Source of the DNA: Klebsormidium nitens
Taxonomy: Eukaryota > Streptophyta > Klebsormidiophyceae > Klebsormidiales > Klebsormidiaceae
Direction: 5' to 3'
DNA length: 64,000 nucleotides
Assembly: GCA_000708835.1 (NCBI GenBank)
Contig: DF237077.1
Location: 62,001-126,000 of the forward strand
The notes below the pieces were generated by a model that saw only the letters and a list, made by a program, of their open reading frames with translations, made no database searches and was not told where the DNA came from. The number at the start of each line of letters is the position of its first letter. Position 1 is the first letter of the stretch. Position numbers and translations under genes: made by a program. Shown in pieces: positions 22,210-34,200 of this stretch.

Positions 22210-25200
22210 CTACGAGCTGCTAGAAGACTGTGTCAAGTCCAAGATTCTCCACTTGCTGCCTTCGTTGTCTCCTGATTCGCTGACAACCTCCCCTGGAGCG
22301 TGTTTCAATACGTTTCGGAATGCTTCGCTGGAAAGGGCTGCTTCTCCTTCACGCCATGGAAGAGTGGAGAGGTCGACGATCCACCGGCGCGGTTCCGGAC
22401 CGGGCGAGTCTCTGCAGACGGGGCGGCGACATTCTAGATCAGCCAACAAATGAGCTGATGGTGTATTTGTGTTACTACTACCAGCAGGTTGGTTGAAATG
22501 ATGTTTGAAAAGGGAGTAGCGCTGCTTGAGAGCCTGAATGTGTGGGCTTCAAAGGAGGCGTTCAACCAACCCTAGAGATATGCACGTGCGTCATCGCCTC
22601 TTGGAACCATGAGTGCTCACTTGCAAAGCGCATTCCACATGAAGAAAGAAAGAACCTGTCTATGTATCAGCTTACTCTTCACAACCTGCGTTTGAGAAGC
22701 CTAGTGCCGCAACTAGTGCCGTGGATCACACGGCTTCTTTCCGGTAGCCAAACGCAGACATACGTTGACTTGCATTCAGATTCACTGCATGGAGAACGCC
22801 ATATTTCATGGGCTGCCCCCTAACAACGGGCTTGAGAAATTAAAAGCTGCACTAGCTTTCATTCTGATTCTATAGATTCTTATAAAACAGATAAGATTTG
22901 CTTTGGCAGGCGGGCTCACATGGAACCGTACGAAATCTCGAAGTCCAATGCCCTTCGCAGCTCATCGTCACTGAGGTTTGCAGCCAGCTCCGAGAAGCTC
23001 GCGCTCTTTGGCAGGGTGTCCCCGTGCCTGGCTCTTATGTACATGAACTTGCCCCCCGCGACGAGCAGCCTGGTGAGCGGGACTGTCGGCGACTTGCCGT
23101 CGTCTGAAAGTCGCTCCAACGCAAAGCTGTAGGAACAATAAAGACGATTCAATGAGAAATTTGCTGGCATTGAAGAAGCAGTAACTGCCTTCTTTGGACG
23201 CAACAGGTACGAAGGTTAACGACCATCGACTTCAAATGCATGGTCCGTTTGCAAATTGCAGAACACCAGCTAATCTACAAATATCAAGCCCAATATTGCT
23301 GTCGCAGATCTGATCCGACCTCCAATGAAGCGTAATCGTCCGCAATTTGGGGGATCTTGGATTGTATCCAGCAGAAGAGCCTTGAAAGAAAAGTCTTGCA
23401 GCCAAATGCTCTTACCCACAATCGAGTGGAAGGGTACTGTATTAAATATATTAGCAGTATGTACTGCATTCGTAGCGAAACAGAAAGCATTGCTGATAGG
23501 TTTGCGGTCCTGAATCAGCTGAAGAGCTGGTGCAAATAATGTCGCATCTCAGACTCGTTTTTCTGAAACCAGCGCCGCCTCTGTTGAGATTGTTTGGAGA
23601 GGATCGGGTCATTGAGCCCCTATGAGTTTGGCAGGGGCCGGGGCCCGCTTCTGCCATCATTGTGAATGCAATCTGGAGGGTGGGCAGGCAAGGTTCTCAT
23701 TAGCAGCATAAATCGAATTTCAATCTCTCCCGCCCAAGGAAACGCCCTGCAAAGACGCCTCACGTACTGGCTTCTCATCTAACTAGTTCTTGTTTACCTT
23801 TGCCGCCAGCGCCTGCCAAAGCAAGATAAACACATGACAATCTCGGACAAGCTCAGACGGGCCCCAGCTTTACAGTACAGTTTGATGCAGAAAGAGGATT
23901 ATCTTTACTTTCTTTGAAGAGAAGACTCTCCAAAAGACAGAGCAGCCGACCTGTCACCGTCCGACCCAGGCTCTCGTGCCCAGTCCTCAAAGTAGTCGCT
24001 CTCCACCCCATATTCCAGCACTTGAACCCGGCCCTTGAAAACCATGCGCCCAATGTCATTGTCTCCAGTGGGCGGCTGAAAGTCCGCCTGCAAGAGGAGA
24101 GCAGGGGCAGCTTTAATGCACTGATGGGTCCTTCAGGCCTACACCAGCAAGCCGTCCTGTTGCGGAGAACATGGCCTTATTTGGCCAGGAAGCAGCAAAA
24201 TGCATATATAAAACCTGGGTTACATACGTGACATTGCTGGTCGTCGGAGTGAGGAAGGCTACGCCAACTTGATAGAATGCCTGGGGGACTATGCACGCGC
24301 CTGTAAGAACATGAGCCTGCTTTGCCTCTCTGATTTGAAGCTTCTCCTCATCAAAATCTGCTGACCGTGGCAAAGAGTCGCGCCTATCAAAGGATCACAA
24401 TCGCCGACGTTCTAGTGACCGACAAGTTGCCTTGTCCATCATGAGAGCTTTCATGCACTGCCAGGCGCGTGAAAAAGTTGGCCTCCAGCAACCTGATCTC
24501 AACCGGCTAGTGGTACTGGTGATGAAGGGGCCTCACTGTCAACCGCTAAGGAGCCTCTCTTGTCTCAGAGACAATACCAACCGGATCGTTGTATACATGT
24601 CAATAAAAGTGGAGGAAGTACAATCAAACCACTTTCCACAAGTTTGCTAGACCTCATCATAAAGCCCCTCCTCAATGGCCAAGAGGCACAACAGAATGCA
24701 TCATGAAACGTAATGCCGCGGCTTCTGAATCATTGTCTGCTGAGGTTCCTCAATCTGACATGCTGATCAAGAAACCACCGCCTGTAATGCAGCCGCTGGA
24801 TCACGCATTGCCTGTTCTTCATCCTAAAGACAAAGGCGCATCAACACATGGCCCCACCCTAACGTGGTAGCAGAACAATACCAAAATGCAGAAAGCCAAC
24901 GATTTTTAAAGGAAACCGTGCCGACTCAATGCTCTGCGCCCACCCCTCAATCTCACCTGCCGTGTCCACTGACAGACGTCGCCTTTGACTTCCGTCACGC
25001 CCCCGAAGCCTTGCTGCAATGCTAGCCCATTCAGCTGCTCTCTGTTGAGCTCCGCGAGAGACGTTGCTCCGCCCAAAGACGGACGCTCTGCCGGCACTCT
25101 AATATCCACATGGTGGCGAGCGGTCTGCAACCAAAACACTCTGGTGGTTGTGTCCTCTGCCCCGTCGGCGCTTCTGAGGAGAGTCCTCCGCCAGACGCCC

Positions 25201-25259
25201 TGGTACTCTGCAGGCACGCTAGGAAAGGCGCTGGTGGGCGCATGACTTTGATCTGACAT
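22210..25259 (-). CDS. Conserved protein of unknown function, bacterial-looking
   Basis: Predicted 282-aa soluble protein from four exons: 24957-25259, 23951-24087, 22920-23126, 22210-22411; phases agree and total 283 codons. There is no signal peptide or membrane segment. Conserved-looking blocks in order: YQGVWRRTLLRSADG, DTTTRVFWLQT and VDIRVPAERP (residues about 20-60); QQGFGGVTEV (about 83-92); CQWTRQ joined across intron 1 to ADFQPPTGDNDIGRM (about 96-116); FMYIRARHG (about 168-176); DFEISYG (about 206-212); and RWIVDLSTLPW near residue 225. I recall similar uncharacterised proteins in bacteria, with a probable beta-barrel of calycin type, but cannot name a domain or reaction. The introns show it is now an ordinary nuclear gene. 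The end of exon 3 (TCCAT before gtgagc) was chosen because the alternative runs straight into a stop. Confidence 0.75.
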
Positions 25260-26253
25260 TGCGGAACGGGTCCGCTATGCAATCTGACTTGGAGGTTGAA
25301 GCGTAGCTGCAATCCCCTAATATACACCTATCTGAGCAGATCTCAGCACAGGTGCAGTGCGGATGCACCTCTTACCTCACAGTTTCGACCAATTGGAAAG
25401 GAAGCTCTTAAAACTTTCTTGGAAGTTAATATGCGTGCCTTGGAAGTTGCCGGAATTGTCGAGCCAAGGTCGACCTCAGCACTTAAACCACCAGGGGGAT
25501 CATCCTGAAACTTGAAGCTCAAAATCTGCTCAAGCCGGCTAGCTGGCTCTGACGCGTGGCACCAAGCGGCATCGACATGTGCTGCTCTGACTGCAAGGTA
25601 GCAATGCCGTGCACAGTGAAAGCTTTGACTTGAAATTCATGCCAGCCCATGAGTGGGAGCTTCTATTCATGATAGATCGTCTCAAAGTTTGCTGTTTAAC
25701 TGCAGTGATGCTTTTTTCCCTGCTATAAGTTTCAATTCATGAGCTCGCAAGCAATACATATGGAAAAACCAATGGTTTGTTACGTACGCAAAAACTTCAT
25801 GTGTGATGGTGCTCAGTGTGCAGCTGCAAAAAGCTCAGCTTGCGTGGTTTCAAGAAGTCATGTTCTTGCCAAATGCACCATCTGGTAAAAACCTCGTTTG
25901 GCAAATAAGCACGTGTACACGATCGACGATCAAAGGGCGCCTGTTTCATGCATATATGCAGAACAAAAGAAATCCTTTCTTGTCTGATCAGATCGAGCCC
26001 AGAACCGGGATATTTGCAGAACTTGAGCGGGCATGCAAATTCTATCTTTCAACGCGTAGGTCTCATGACCATGAATCGAAACCACGACAAACAATTCACC
26101 ATTCAACCCATGCAGCTGCCAGAGAAGAAAAATCGAGCTGAGCAGGAGCAATCAAGCCCCCTCCGTATCAATGGATTGCAAGCTCGACCAAAAAGGCAAA
26201 CAAGCTTACAGCCTTTGTTCTATCCAGTGGGATCATCTAGCTAAGCTCGGTGA
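25260..26253. other. Gap between two co-oriented genes
   Basis: Holds the 3' flank of the AP-1 mu gene and the promoter of the unknown-function gene, both on the minus strand. CATGCA words occur near 25945, 26030 and 26110. No coding exon is supported. Confidence 0.5.
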
Positions 26254-29200
26254 TCAGATCACTCTGATCTCGTACTCTCCAGCCATTGTGATGTATCGAA
26301 CCCAGGGCAGTGCTTGGTACCCGCTCTTCTCAATGATCTTCAAGTATCGCACCTGCATGCAAACCTTTGCATTAAGCGGAGGGCATTCACACGAGCCAAA
26401 GTGGAATCAAGTCACTCTGCAACGTATACCCCATCCTGCAACAATACAAATCGAGGACTGAAGCATGCCGAGCAAATGTCTCTCGACTCCAATCTGCAAC
26501 CGCCTCCAATAATCTCATTGAGTCGGCTAATAACCAGGTGAAAGAGACTCAACAAATCGATAGGGCTGCCAGATTCCTGCTTTTGCGCCCCTATGCCCAG
26601 ACGACTGCCTGACTCTATGTCTGGTTCGTGCCTGTTCGTCCACAATCAAGTAGGAAACACGTGTAATCAATCGAAGATGGAACTGATATAGAAAGGAAGA
26701 GCTCGGAAGACTCGACTTGTGAACAGTTTCGAAACCCCTGTAGATCGATGAAAAAACGAGGTGGCAACTCACCTGGATTCCAGACACCGTGAAGTACGGA
26801 ATCTCGAACTTCACCCGAATGGGTGGGCGCTTCTCCGGCGTGTCCTCTTCAGGCGCCACACTTGGGAGGCTGAACTTGGCCCGCAGCATGTACTCCTGCA
26901 AAAGCAAAGCCCGAGCACGTCAGCAGGACGAAACTTTGCGCAATTTCTGCACAATCCACGGTTTCAGCCGCAGTAGCCAACGCTTGATCTTCTTCAAGAG
27001 CTCCACACAGCACATCGCAAAGCTTCTTTCGTCGATGTCAAAGCCGAACCAGAGAGAAGTCATCGGCATACTGAAGGCTATCTTAACCAGGCGCAAACTG
27101 TCTGGCTCCTCCCCAAATATATCCCCGATAGTGCTGCAACAGACTCGCCGTCGGACTCAGTGAAGAAGATGCATCAGTTTAAGGAACGGTTTTGAGCATT
27201 TGAATAGATGTCATCCATTTAAGGCCCACCTTTCCACCGGGGAACGACTTTATCTTCCACAGCAGGGCCTCCCGCTCGGGCGCATACGTGGCCGTCCCCA
27301 TGGTGCATCGCACTGCCGGCGTGGTGGCGTCCATCGGAACCGGCAGCTCGATCTCCACGTTGGTGGCGGTGCTGCGCTCCTTGAACTGGCTCTTGGCCTT
27401 CACCATGAACTCGACGCGGCTGCGCGAATGCCGCTCCACTTGGCACTCCACCCACACGAGCGGCCGGATCTGTGGCGAAACGAAGTAGCTAAGCTCAAGT
27501 GTGACGTGTGTCGACTTGCATATGATGATTGTTTCGGGTATATATTTCAGGGGAGGAAGGGAGCTTCTGCCAAGGATCATCGGTATCCCCAACACAGAGG
27601 ATTGTTTCGAAAGCTCATTGCTTCCAGGGCCAGCTCTCAGTAACGATTCGTCGACCAGGATTTACTCAGAGCCGCATAGAAATTTAAAAAGACAGCTCGA
27701 CGATGCAACTCTGCAACACATTCTTTCGGCTTCAGCCAGATCTTGCACCTATCAAGAGCTTGGGCCCACCTGTGTGCTCAACCGATACGTCATCAAGTCA
27801 AACGCGCCATCAGGGGGGATGAAGGAGATGGTCCGATCATTCTCGAAACGAGCTAACCGAACACACCTGCAAGTCAAAGCAGGAAGATTCAAGATGACAG
27901 CAAGAATTCAATGATAGAAAGAAATCACATGCGTCTTCAATTCTGGCCGTGCTGCTTCAGAGATGGCCAAAGGGCTGGCACGAGGTGGCAGCTCAAAACC
28001 ACGACACCGGACTCTACACAAGAGCAGCAAAGTTTGGGCGGAGGAAGCAATCAAGAGCCAATAGACTATCTGGAGAGGCTTGCTGACGAACAGTAAGCTC
28101 ACACAAAGGGAAACAACCAGAACACAAAAACTATCTAGACAAAGTGTCCCATAGAATTTTCCATAAGGCTACAATTTTGGCACTGAGAAATCAAGCCCCC
28201 AACTACTCACTGGTGGAACTTGATGTCGTCCAAGTCAATGGCTTTCCCTTTTGAGGCCCTCCCTTGCGCCTCCAGCAACACCCGGTCGTTGAGCCCCAGC
28301 TTGCACTCTGGCATGCCACTGAGGTAGGTTCGCATTTTGAGTGCCCCAACAACCTCAGACCTCACCAGCTGCCCGTTGCTGTTTACCAGGATGTTGACAC
28401 TCTCAACGACGTCCAAGAAGACCTGCCAGAGAGATGATCTTAGGTCACCACGATGAGAGCAGCTGGAGGTGCAACCGTGCCTCTCTGCTTCACTCTATAA
28501 CGAGCGATAGCATGCTTCAAAACTCCCACATGCAATTGCAGTGACAAGACTTGCTTAGCAGCCCCAAAGGGGAATCAAATCACTCTTGCAGCAGCTCCAC
28601 ATGGTCCAAGCAGTTGTACACGCACAAATCAGACCTTCCGAAACTACATATCGCAGAGAATTTGCGGAAAGCACCCTCACCTCGTTCTTCTTGTACCTGA
28701 TGCCCTCGCTACGCCACGAGACAGCATTTGTGACTGCCATTGGCGGACGCTGCGTAACCTCCATCTTGTAGGCATCCGTTTTGATGAACTCGCTCAAAAT
28801 CTTGGCTTCAGTGTACTGGGGATACCCATAGTCCATCATCTCGTCCAAAAGCTCATACTGCAAGACAAGGAATCAAAGATACACTTCAAGAGATCAGATT
28901 CTTGAACCTTACTTTTCTAACCAGCTCAGGTGGAATCCTTATGATAGGGCATGCTTCAGGCTCCAGAGGATTGTTAGAACAGAAACAATTCTTAACTACA
29001 GAGCTAGTGCAACACTCACCACAACAACGAAGTTATCACGGAGTGACTCCTCCTCCAGCTCCTCAAAGTAGTGCTTGAAAACCTGCAATCAGGCATCATA
29101 CATCATCAGGTGAGCAATTGATTGTATGCAGAGGCAAAGAAGCAACAGCAAATCAATCACCTCAACTTCAGAAAACTCCTGCTGCACCTGTCCATCATCT

Positions 29201-29841
29201 TTGTCAGCTTCAACTCCTATACATCCAAAAGAGTGGGGGCTTCGGGATGGCTCTACTCACATCCACTATTCTGTGCAGAAAGAGTAGCAAACTGGCTGCG
29301 TTTGCATTCTGCCGGGAGACAGCCATGAGGTAGAGATTGTTGTGCTGGATGTACATGTAGGTCACCCCATCGTCAAAGACAACGGGATTGTTTGATGAGG
29401 GGTTCTCGCTCTGCAGGTAAGATACAGTGACGTCGGGTGATTAGGAACACAAGGAAGGTTTGCGTATGCCCTGATCTTACCACCTGCCTCTCAACAACCG
29501 ACGACCCCAGAGAGCACAATCATCATTGGAGCTCTTTCATCTGGATGGATGAGCTGCTAATACTTGACAGTACTGCTCAGAAACCTCACCGACACGAGGT
29601 GTTCAAGCAAAAGGATGTACATGTCCAATTGGATCATGGCGTCAATCGGTGCAGCATGGAATGGAGGCAGCAAATGTGCAATAAGACAGCAGACCTTATT
29701 ACTTGCCTGTTGATCCATGAGCTTGTTGAAGAACCTCTCCGCTTGGGTTGCCGAGACATCCCCTCTATAGTCCCGCCAGATGAGCACACGTCCCTTCACA
29801 TCCATGATAAAGACGGCAGAAGCGGCACCTGACTTTGCCAT
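26254..29841 (-). CDS. AP1M: AP-1 clathrin adaptor complex, mu subunit
   Basis: Predicted 431-aa protein, the usual length for AP-1 mu. Nine exons: 29707-29841, 29261-29410, 29020-29082, 28681-28857, 28211-28422, 27770-27866, 27230-27469, 26773-26895, 26254-26352. Residues 1-140 are the longin-like domain (KGRVLIWRDYRGDVSATQAE, then YMYIQHNNLYLMAVSRQN). From about 165 comes the mu-homology domain: RYKKNEVFLDVVESVN, GQLVRSEVVGALKMRTYLSG, IDLDDIKFHQC, ISFIPPDGAFDLMTYRLSTQ and the end WVRYITMAGEYEIRVI. It works in the AP-1 heterotetramer at the trans-Golgi network/endosome, binding YxxPhi sorting signals in cargo. The start MAKSG matches the family; an in-frame ATG at 29877 would add 12 residues. 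Intron 1 has a GC donor (CAG|GCAAGT), confirmed by phase and by the protein match on both sides. Confidence 0.96.
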
Positions 29842-31247
29842 GGGTACTAAGCTTTGTAACCCTAAATTGGAAGCCATGATTCTTACTGACTTTCAAAACC
29901 CTAGAACTTGGCTGGAACTGATCAGTGCTGCCAGAGGTCGACCATCTGCAGCTAAAAGCTTCTAAACCCAGGGGAAATCCGTCAATTATCCCCTATCGGC
30001 TGCACACAAAGAAGATACTTTCAGGATAAAAGCAGGTAACCAATCATAGCCGTAAGCTGATCCCCACTACAACAGATGGGATCCAAGTGAAAACAAGGAA
30101 AGGATACAATGGGAGGTGTAGAACCTACAGATGCAAGGAGTCTGATCAATCTGGCAAACCTGTCCTTGATTGAGATCCGAAGTATTCATTTCAATTGGTC
30201 CAGCAGTTCATCAAAATCAGATAGATGGACGCCTTTATTGACGTACATGCAACTCGAAAGGATCCTGATTCATATTTTCGGCAGAGCCATGAGAACTTTG
30301 ATCGAAAAGGAGAAGTCCAGCAGAGAGCAAATAACATAACAAGCGTTATGCAGCTTCAAGCGAGATTGGGATGACTTCAAATTGGCGAGTTTCATGGGAT
30401 CACCTGAGCATTGGGGATGCAATCGTGTTGCTCAGCGCCCAAGGAGGCAGCAGGGTTCAATCCCCCTATTTCCCAAGCCAAATTTTCAAATCCCAAGCTC
30501 CTCACGCCATCCTAGGTGTTTTCAGCCTGCAGCTCAGCCTTCAGGCAAGAACTTGAAGAATGCCTGCACGCCCCTGCCAGCTGACCGGACGTGTGCTGGT
30601 CCCCTGCACAGGACTGCATGAGTCCGTTTCAACCGCCAGGCAAGCTCAGCAGTCCGACCTGCAGTGCAACTCTGTCTACAGTGGATGAAGCGTGTACCGG
30701 TAAAGGACTGCAAAACAGGACTTGGCCCGGGGCCTGGTCCTGGGCAATGGACCATGGTCCTACGGTGACCTCCTACCGTGGCACCTGAACGCTTCTTCTT
30801 CGGAGGTACCTACCTAAGAGCAGCCGAACCGGGCACCATCGACCGTCGGGCTCACCCCGGGTAGACCCGGTTCATGGTGCCGGCCCGGAGGCTGGAGCTG
30901 GTCAACTCTCCCTCACCACGTGGGTGCGCTCGCGTCGATTTCATGAGCTCCGGGTCAAAGCGATGATCACCCTCAATTCCATCATGATCATGCCAATGGC
31001 GGTGAGCTAGGTACACCTTGCACCTGCTTTGCTGTACCTTGTTTTCTCTGCCTCTTCTCACCCTCCTTGAAGACTTTTGAAATCCTTCGAAAGCTGATTT
31101 CTTCCTCCGGTTTCAGTCCAGCCTTCTTGTTGTCCAAGGCAAGTCTACTCAAGTAACCGTCAGCTAAACTTTCATCGCAAACATACCCTTTGAACCCCCA
31201 ACACAATTTGCAACGCCCAGGTTCGGAGCTGCGAGCTGCCAATTGTA
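29842..31247. promoter_or_regulatory. Divergent promoter region between AP1M and carrier genes
   Basis: 1.4 kb between outward-facing genes. The right part (30560-30960) is GC-rich with overlapping short inverted repeats, for example GAACCGGG at 30826-30833 with CCCGGTTC at 30866-30873. An upstream non-coding or targeting exon of the carrier gene could lie here, but I cannot support one. Confidence 0.45.
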
Positions 31248-34200
31248 ATGAAGATGGAGTCGGATGATTGGACCTGGAGGCAAAATGCAGCTGTGCTCCG
31301 CTTGCAAGAAGCTGCCGGGCTGGGTGGCGGTATGAGTGGTCTGTCATGGCAGGTGCTGAGCTTCTCAAGCCCCTCTGGATGCAATGAAAAGAGGAAAATG
31401 CAGGCTTCTAGGAGAAAAGAAAATGCAGGCTTGACAGTTTGCGACCGTCCTTTAGCTGCAAGGTTGAGAGACAGAAGCTGCTGTGACTCTGACCAAAGTA
31501 TGGGACAGGTCCAACCAGCGAACATCAACGCTCCATTTTGGCCAGTCAGTGGTGTGGCCTGTCTGTCCAGCAGTCTCCCTGGGAGAAGCCTTGAAGATAT
31601 CCGAGCGGTGTTCAATGAGATTGACAAGAACCAGGACGGGAAGCTGACCGAGTCCGAGCTGGTAGCATTTGCTGCTGAGAGGGGCCTCCCCACAACATAT
31701 GTGAAGGAGTTCTTGGAAGCAGCGGGGGTGTCGCACGCCGTAGACCTGCACACAGCCCTGGCGGGCCTTGTAAAGAATCTGAGGAAGCCGCTGCGGTGGC
31801 CGGGCATCCAGCGGAAGAATGCTGAGAAAAGTGAGGCAATTCTCCAACATTGGTTACGTAAGCTGTAAAAATTGTTGAGGAAGAGGGCCCTCAGACTGTC
31901 TGGTTTTTTGTCTCTCAATACTTTTGTGGTCAATATGCTGGCGCGAAGCTCACTTTCAGCAAGCTGGCCACTAGCAAGAATGAACAAACTGCCCTTGCTT
32001 GTTCGCTCTCTGCTTCATTTTCTCTTACACATCACAGCTCATGAATAGTATGATTTTAGTTGTCAGAAGAAGGCGTCAAGACCTTCAATCGATATCTGGT
32101 TTCTTGACTTGACTCCTTAAAGCATGCTCAACATCCTTGGCCGATTTGAATCCCAGGTGTTTTTCTGGTGACTTCCTGCACTTTGCTTTCGCAGCTGACT
32201 GTCAAGTGTCACCGAAGCAGCACACTATTGATATGCTTTTGTTGTACGCTACCCCGTTCAAAATCCCACACCTCCTCTCCAGGCTGGCTGCAGAGCCGGC
32301 GGGTGCCGTTCCTCTCCCAGCCCCGCACAGTCGACTTCGATGCCTTTCAGAGCTTCGTCCAGTCCAAGGACGCAGCCATCGAGCAGGCCTTCCGAGCCCT
32401 GGACCGCGATGGGAACGGCGAGATCACGCGCCAGGCAAGCGTGGCTTTACAGCCTGATATTTGCCCATCTCTGCATTCTTACATGGAGGAAGTGCACACG
32501 ATCAATTAAAAGAGCTGATCGAACTTTTATAGCCGCCAGCCGGGCGTACTTCCGCTGCTGTCCGTTGCCAAATGGCGAAAGAGGAGTGTTACATACATTC
32601 TGCAAGCCAAGGAGCCACCAATTTTTATGTAAAGTTGAACCTGTTATGAGGCCCTACACTGTTCAGAAAGCGACTTTTGAGAGGCTGGGACACCTCTCTT
32701 AGGCTTCGTGCTATGTGTGATCGAGTCTCTGAAGGCACACTCCCATGGAAACACTAAAAGAACGTCAGATTTCACTGCAATCCGTCCTCGAGTCCTCAAC
32801 AATCCTGATCAGTCGAGATAAGAACATAGGAAAAGCAATATTGAGATCCATATCAGAGAATTGCAGGAACTCGAGGATGGCATCCGCCATGTGCGAGTAA
32901 TCTGCGGGGGGGAGAAGGAGGAGGGGGACTCGACGGTGTTCCGGCCCAAGATCGTGTGTGCTCAGAAGATGATCCGGCTCATGGCCAAGGAAGAGAAGCA
33001 GACCATCAGCTACCGAGTAAGGACGACTCTGCTCTGCTTTTATGGTCCGATTTGTCGCAACTACACCTCTTCAACAAACGACGTGCCTTTTAGCCAGGCC
33101 GAACTTTGATGCTACATTCGTCTCGGAGAAATGGAAGATGTATTCATCGATGCACTCCCACATCCAGCAAACCCGTTCTCGTACTTCGTGTAAGTCTCAA
33201 GACACTGTCTGGGTGAAGCAACCGTAGCAAAGGCTTCAGCGGATCCGCGACCGCTCAAGCGTTGAAGCCACGCTACATATCTTTGCACTGTTTTTGACGG
33301 CCCGACCTTTGTTTCTTGTTGCAGGAGTTCCGGGACTTCTTCACTCTGCTGCCTAAGTCAAGCTATCTGATGGACTACTGGCTGAGCGCCAGCTGCTGCC
33401 GCGTGGTCGACCTGGGTTACAATGTGGAGGTGGGTTAGCAGTTTCAGTTTTCTTTTTGAGGTCGTCTTCATATGTACCGAAACCGTCCCGGGGCCCCGTA
33501 CTCCGCATCTTTCCGGGCGAATTCCATTACCGACTTCTGATGCCACTTTCTTCTGATTCCATTGTCTCGGTGGGAGTGCTGTGAGTACAACAACGTCACT
33601 GCTTGTTAGCTGGCGTTGAAGTTGCTTTTCAGAACTCTTTTTCGCTCTTTAACATTGTTACGAGGTAGCTAAAAGCAAGTCACGGAGACGCACATGCCCG
33701 TCAAATGCTGCACTACGAATCTTTGGCTGAGCACGATCGGGCATGAGGTTACCAGTAATTCGCTTCGCATTCTTCTTCGAAGTGGTCCTCGCAAGGACGG
33801 CCTGCAATTGACTCGTTCTGATCGTTTTCGTACCTAGATTGAATTGAACGGTGTGATCCAGCCGGATGAGCGTTTTCTGATCTGGGCACGTCACCCCGCT
33901 TGATCAGGAACAAAGGGCTTGCGAGTCGTTGCTTTGGCGACTTCATCACCGAAAGCTGCAAAATTGACAGGTTCAACTCTCAAAAAGCAACGATCTTTAG
34001 TGAAACCACAGTCGCAAGGATTGGACCGATTGCATTTAGAAGGCTTTCGCTCACGTGGTTGGGCAAAGGAACACCATCTTCGTCTTAATCTTCCAGCACG
34101 CGTGCCTTCATTTTGTCCCTTGTCAGCCCTGATTGAAAGCCGCGCCCTCTTATATTCTCACTCAGATGCTGTCGAAGGACGCCGAAAGCGCCGCCACTCC

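Noticed and set aside
30380-30480. tRNA-like B-box (GGTTCAATCC) at about 30454
   Set aside because: No A-box at the right distance and the 5' and 3' acceptor arms do not pair.
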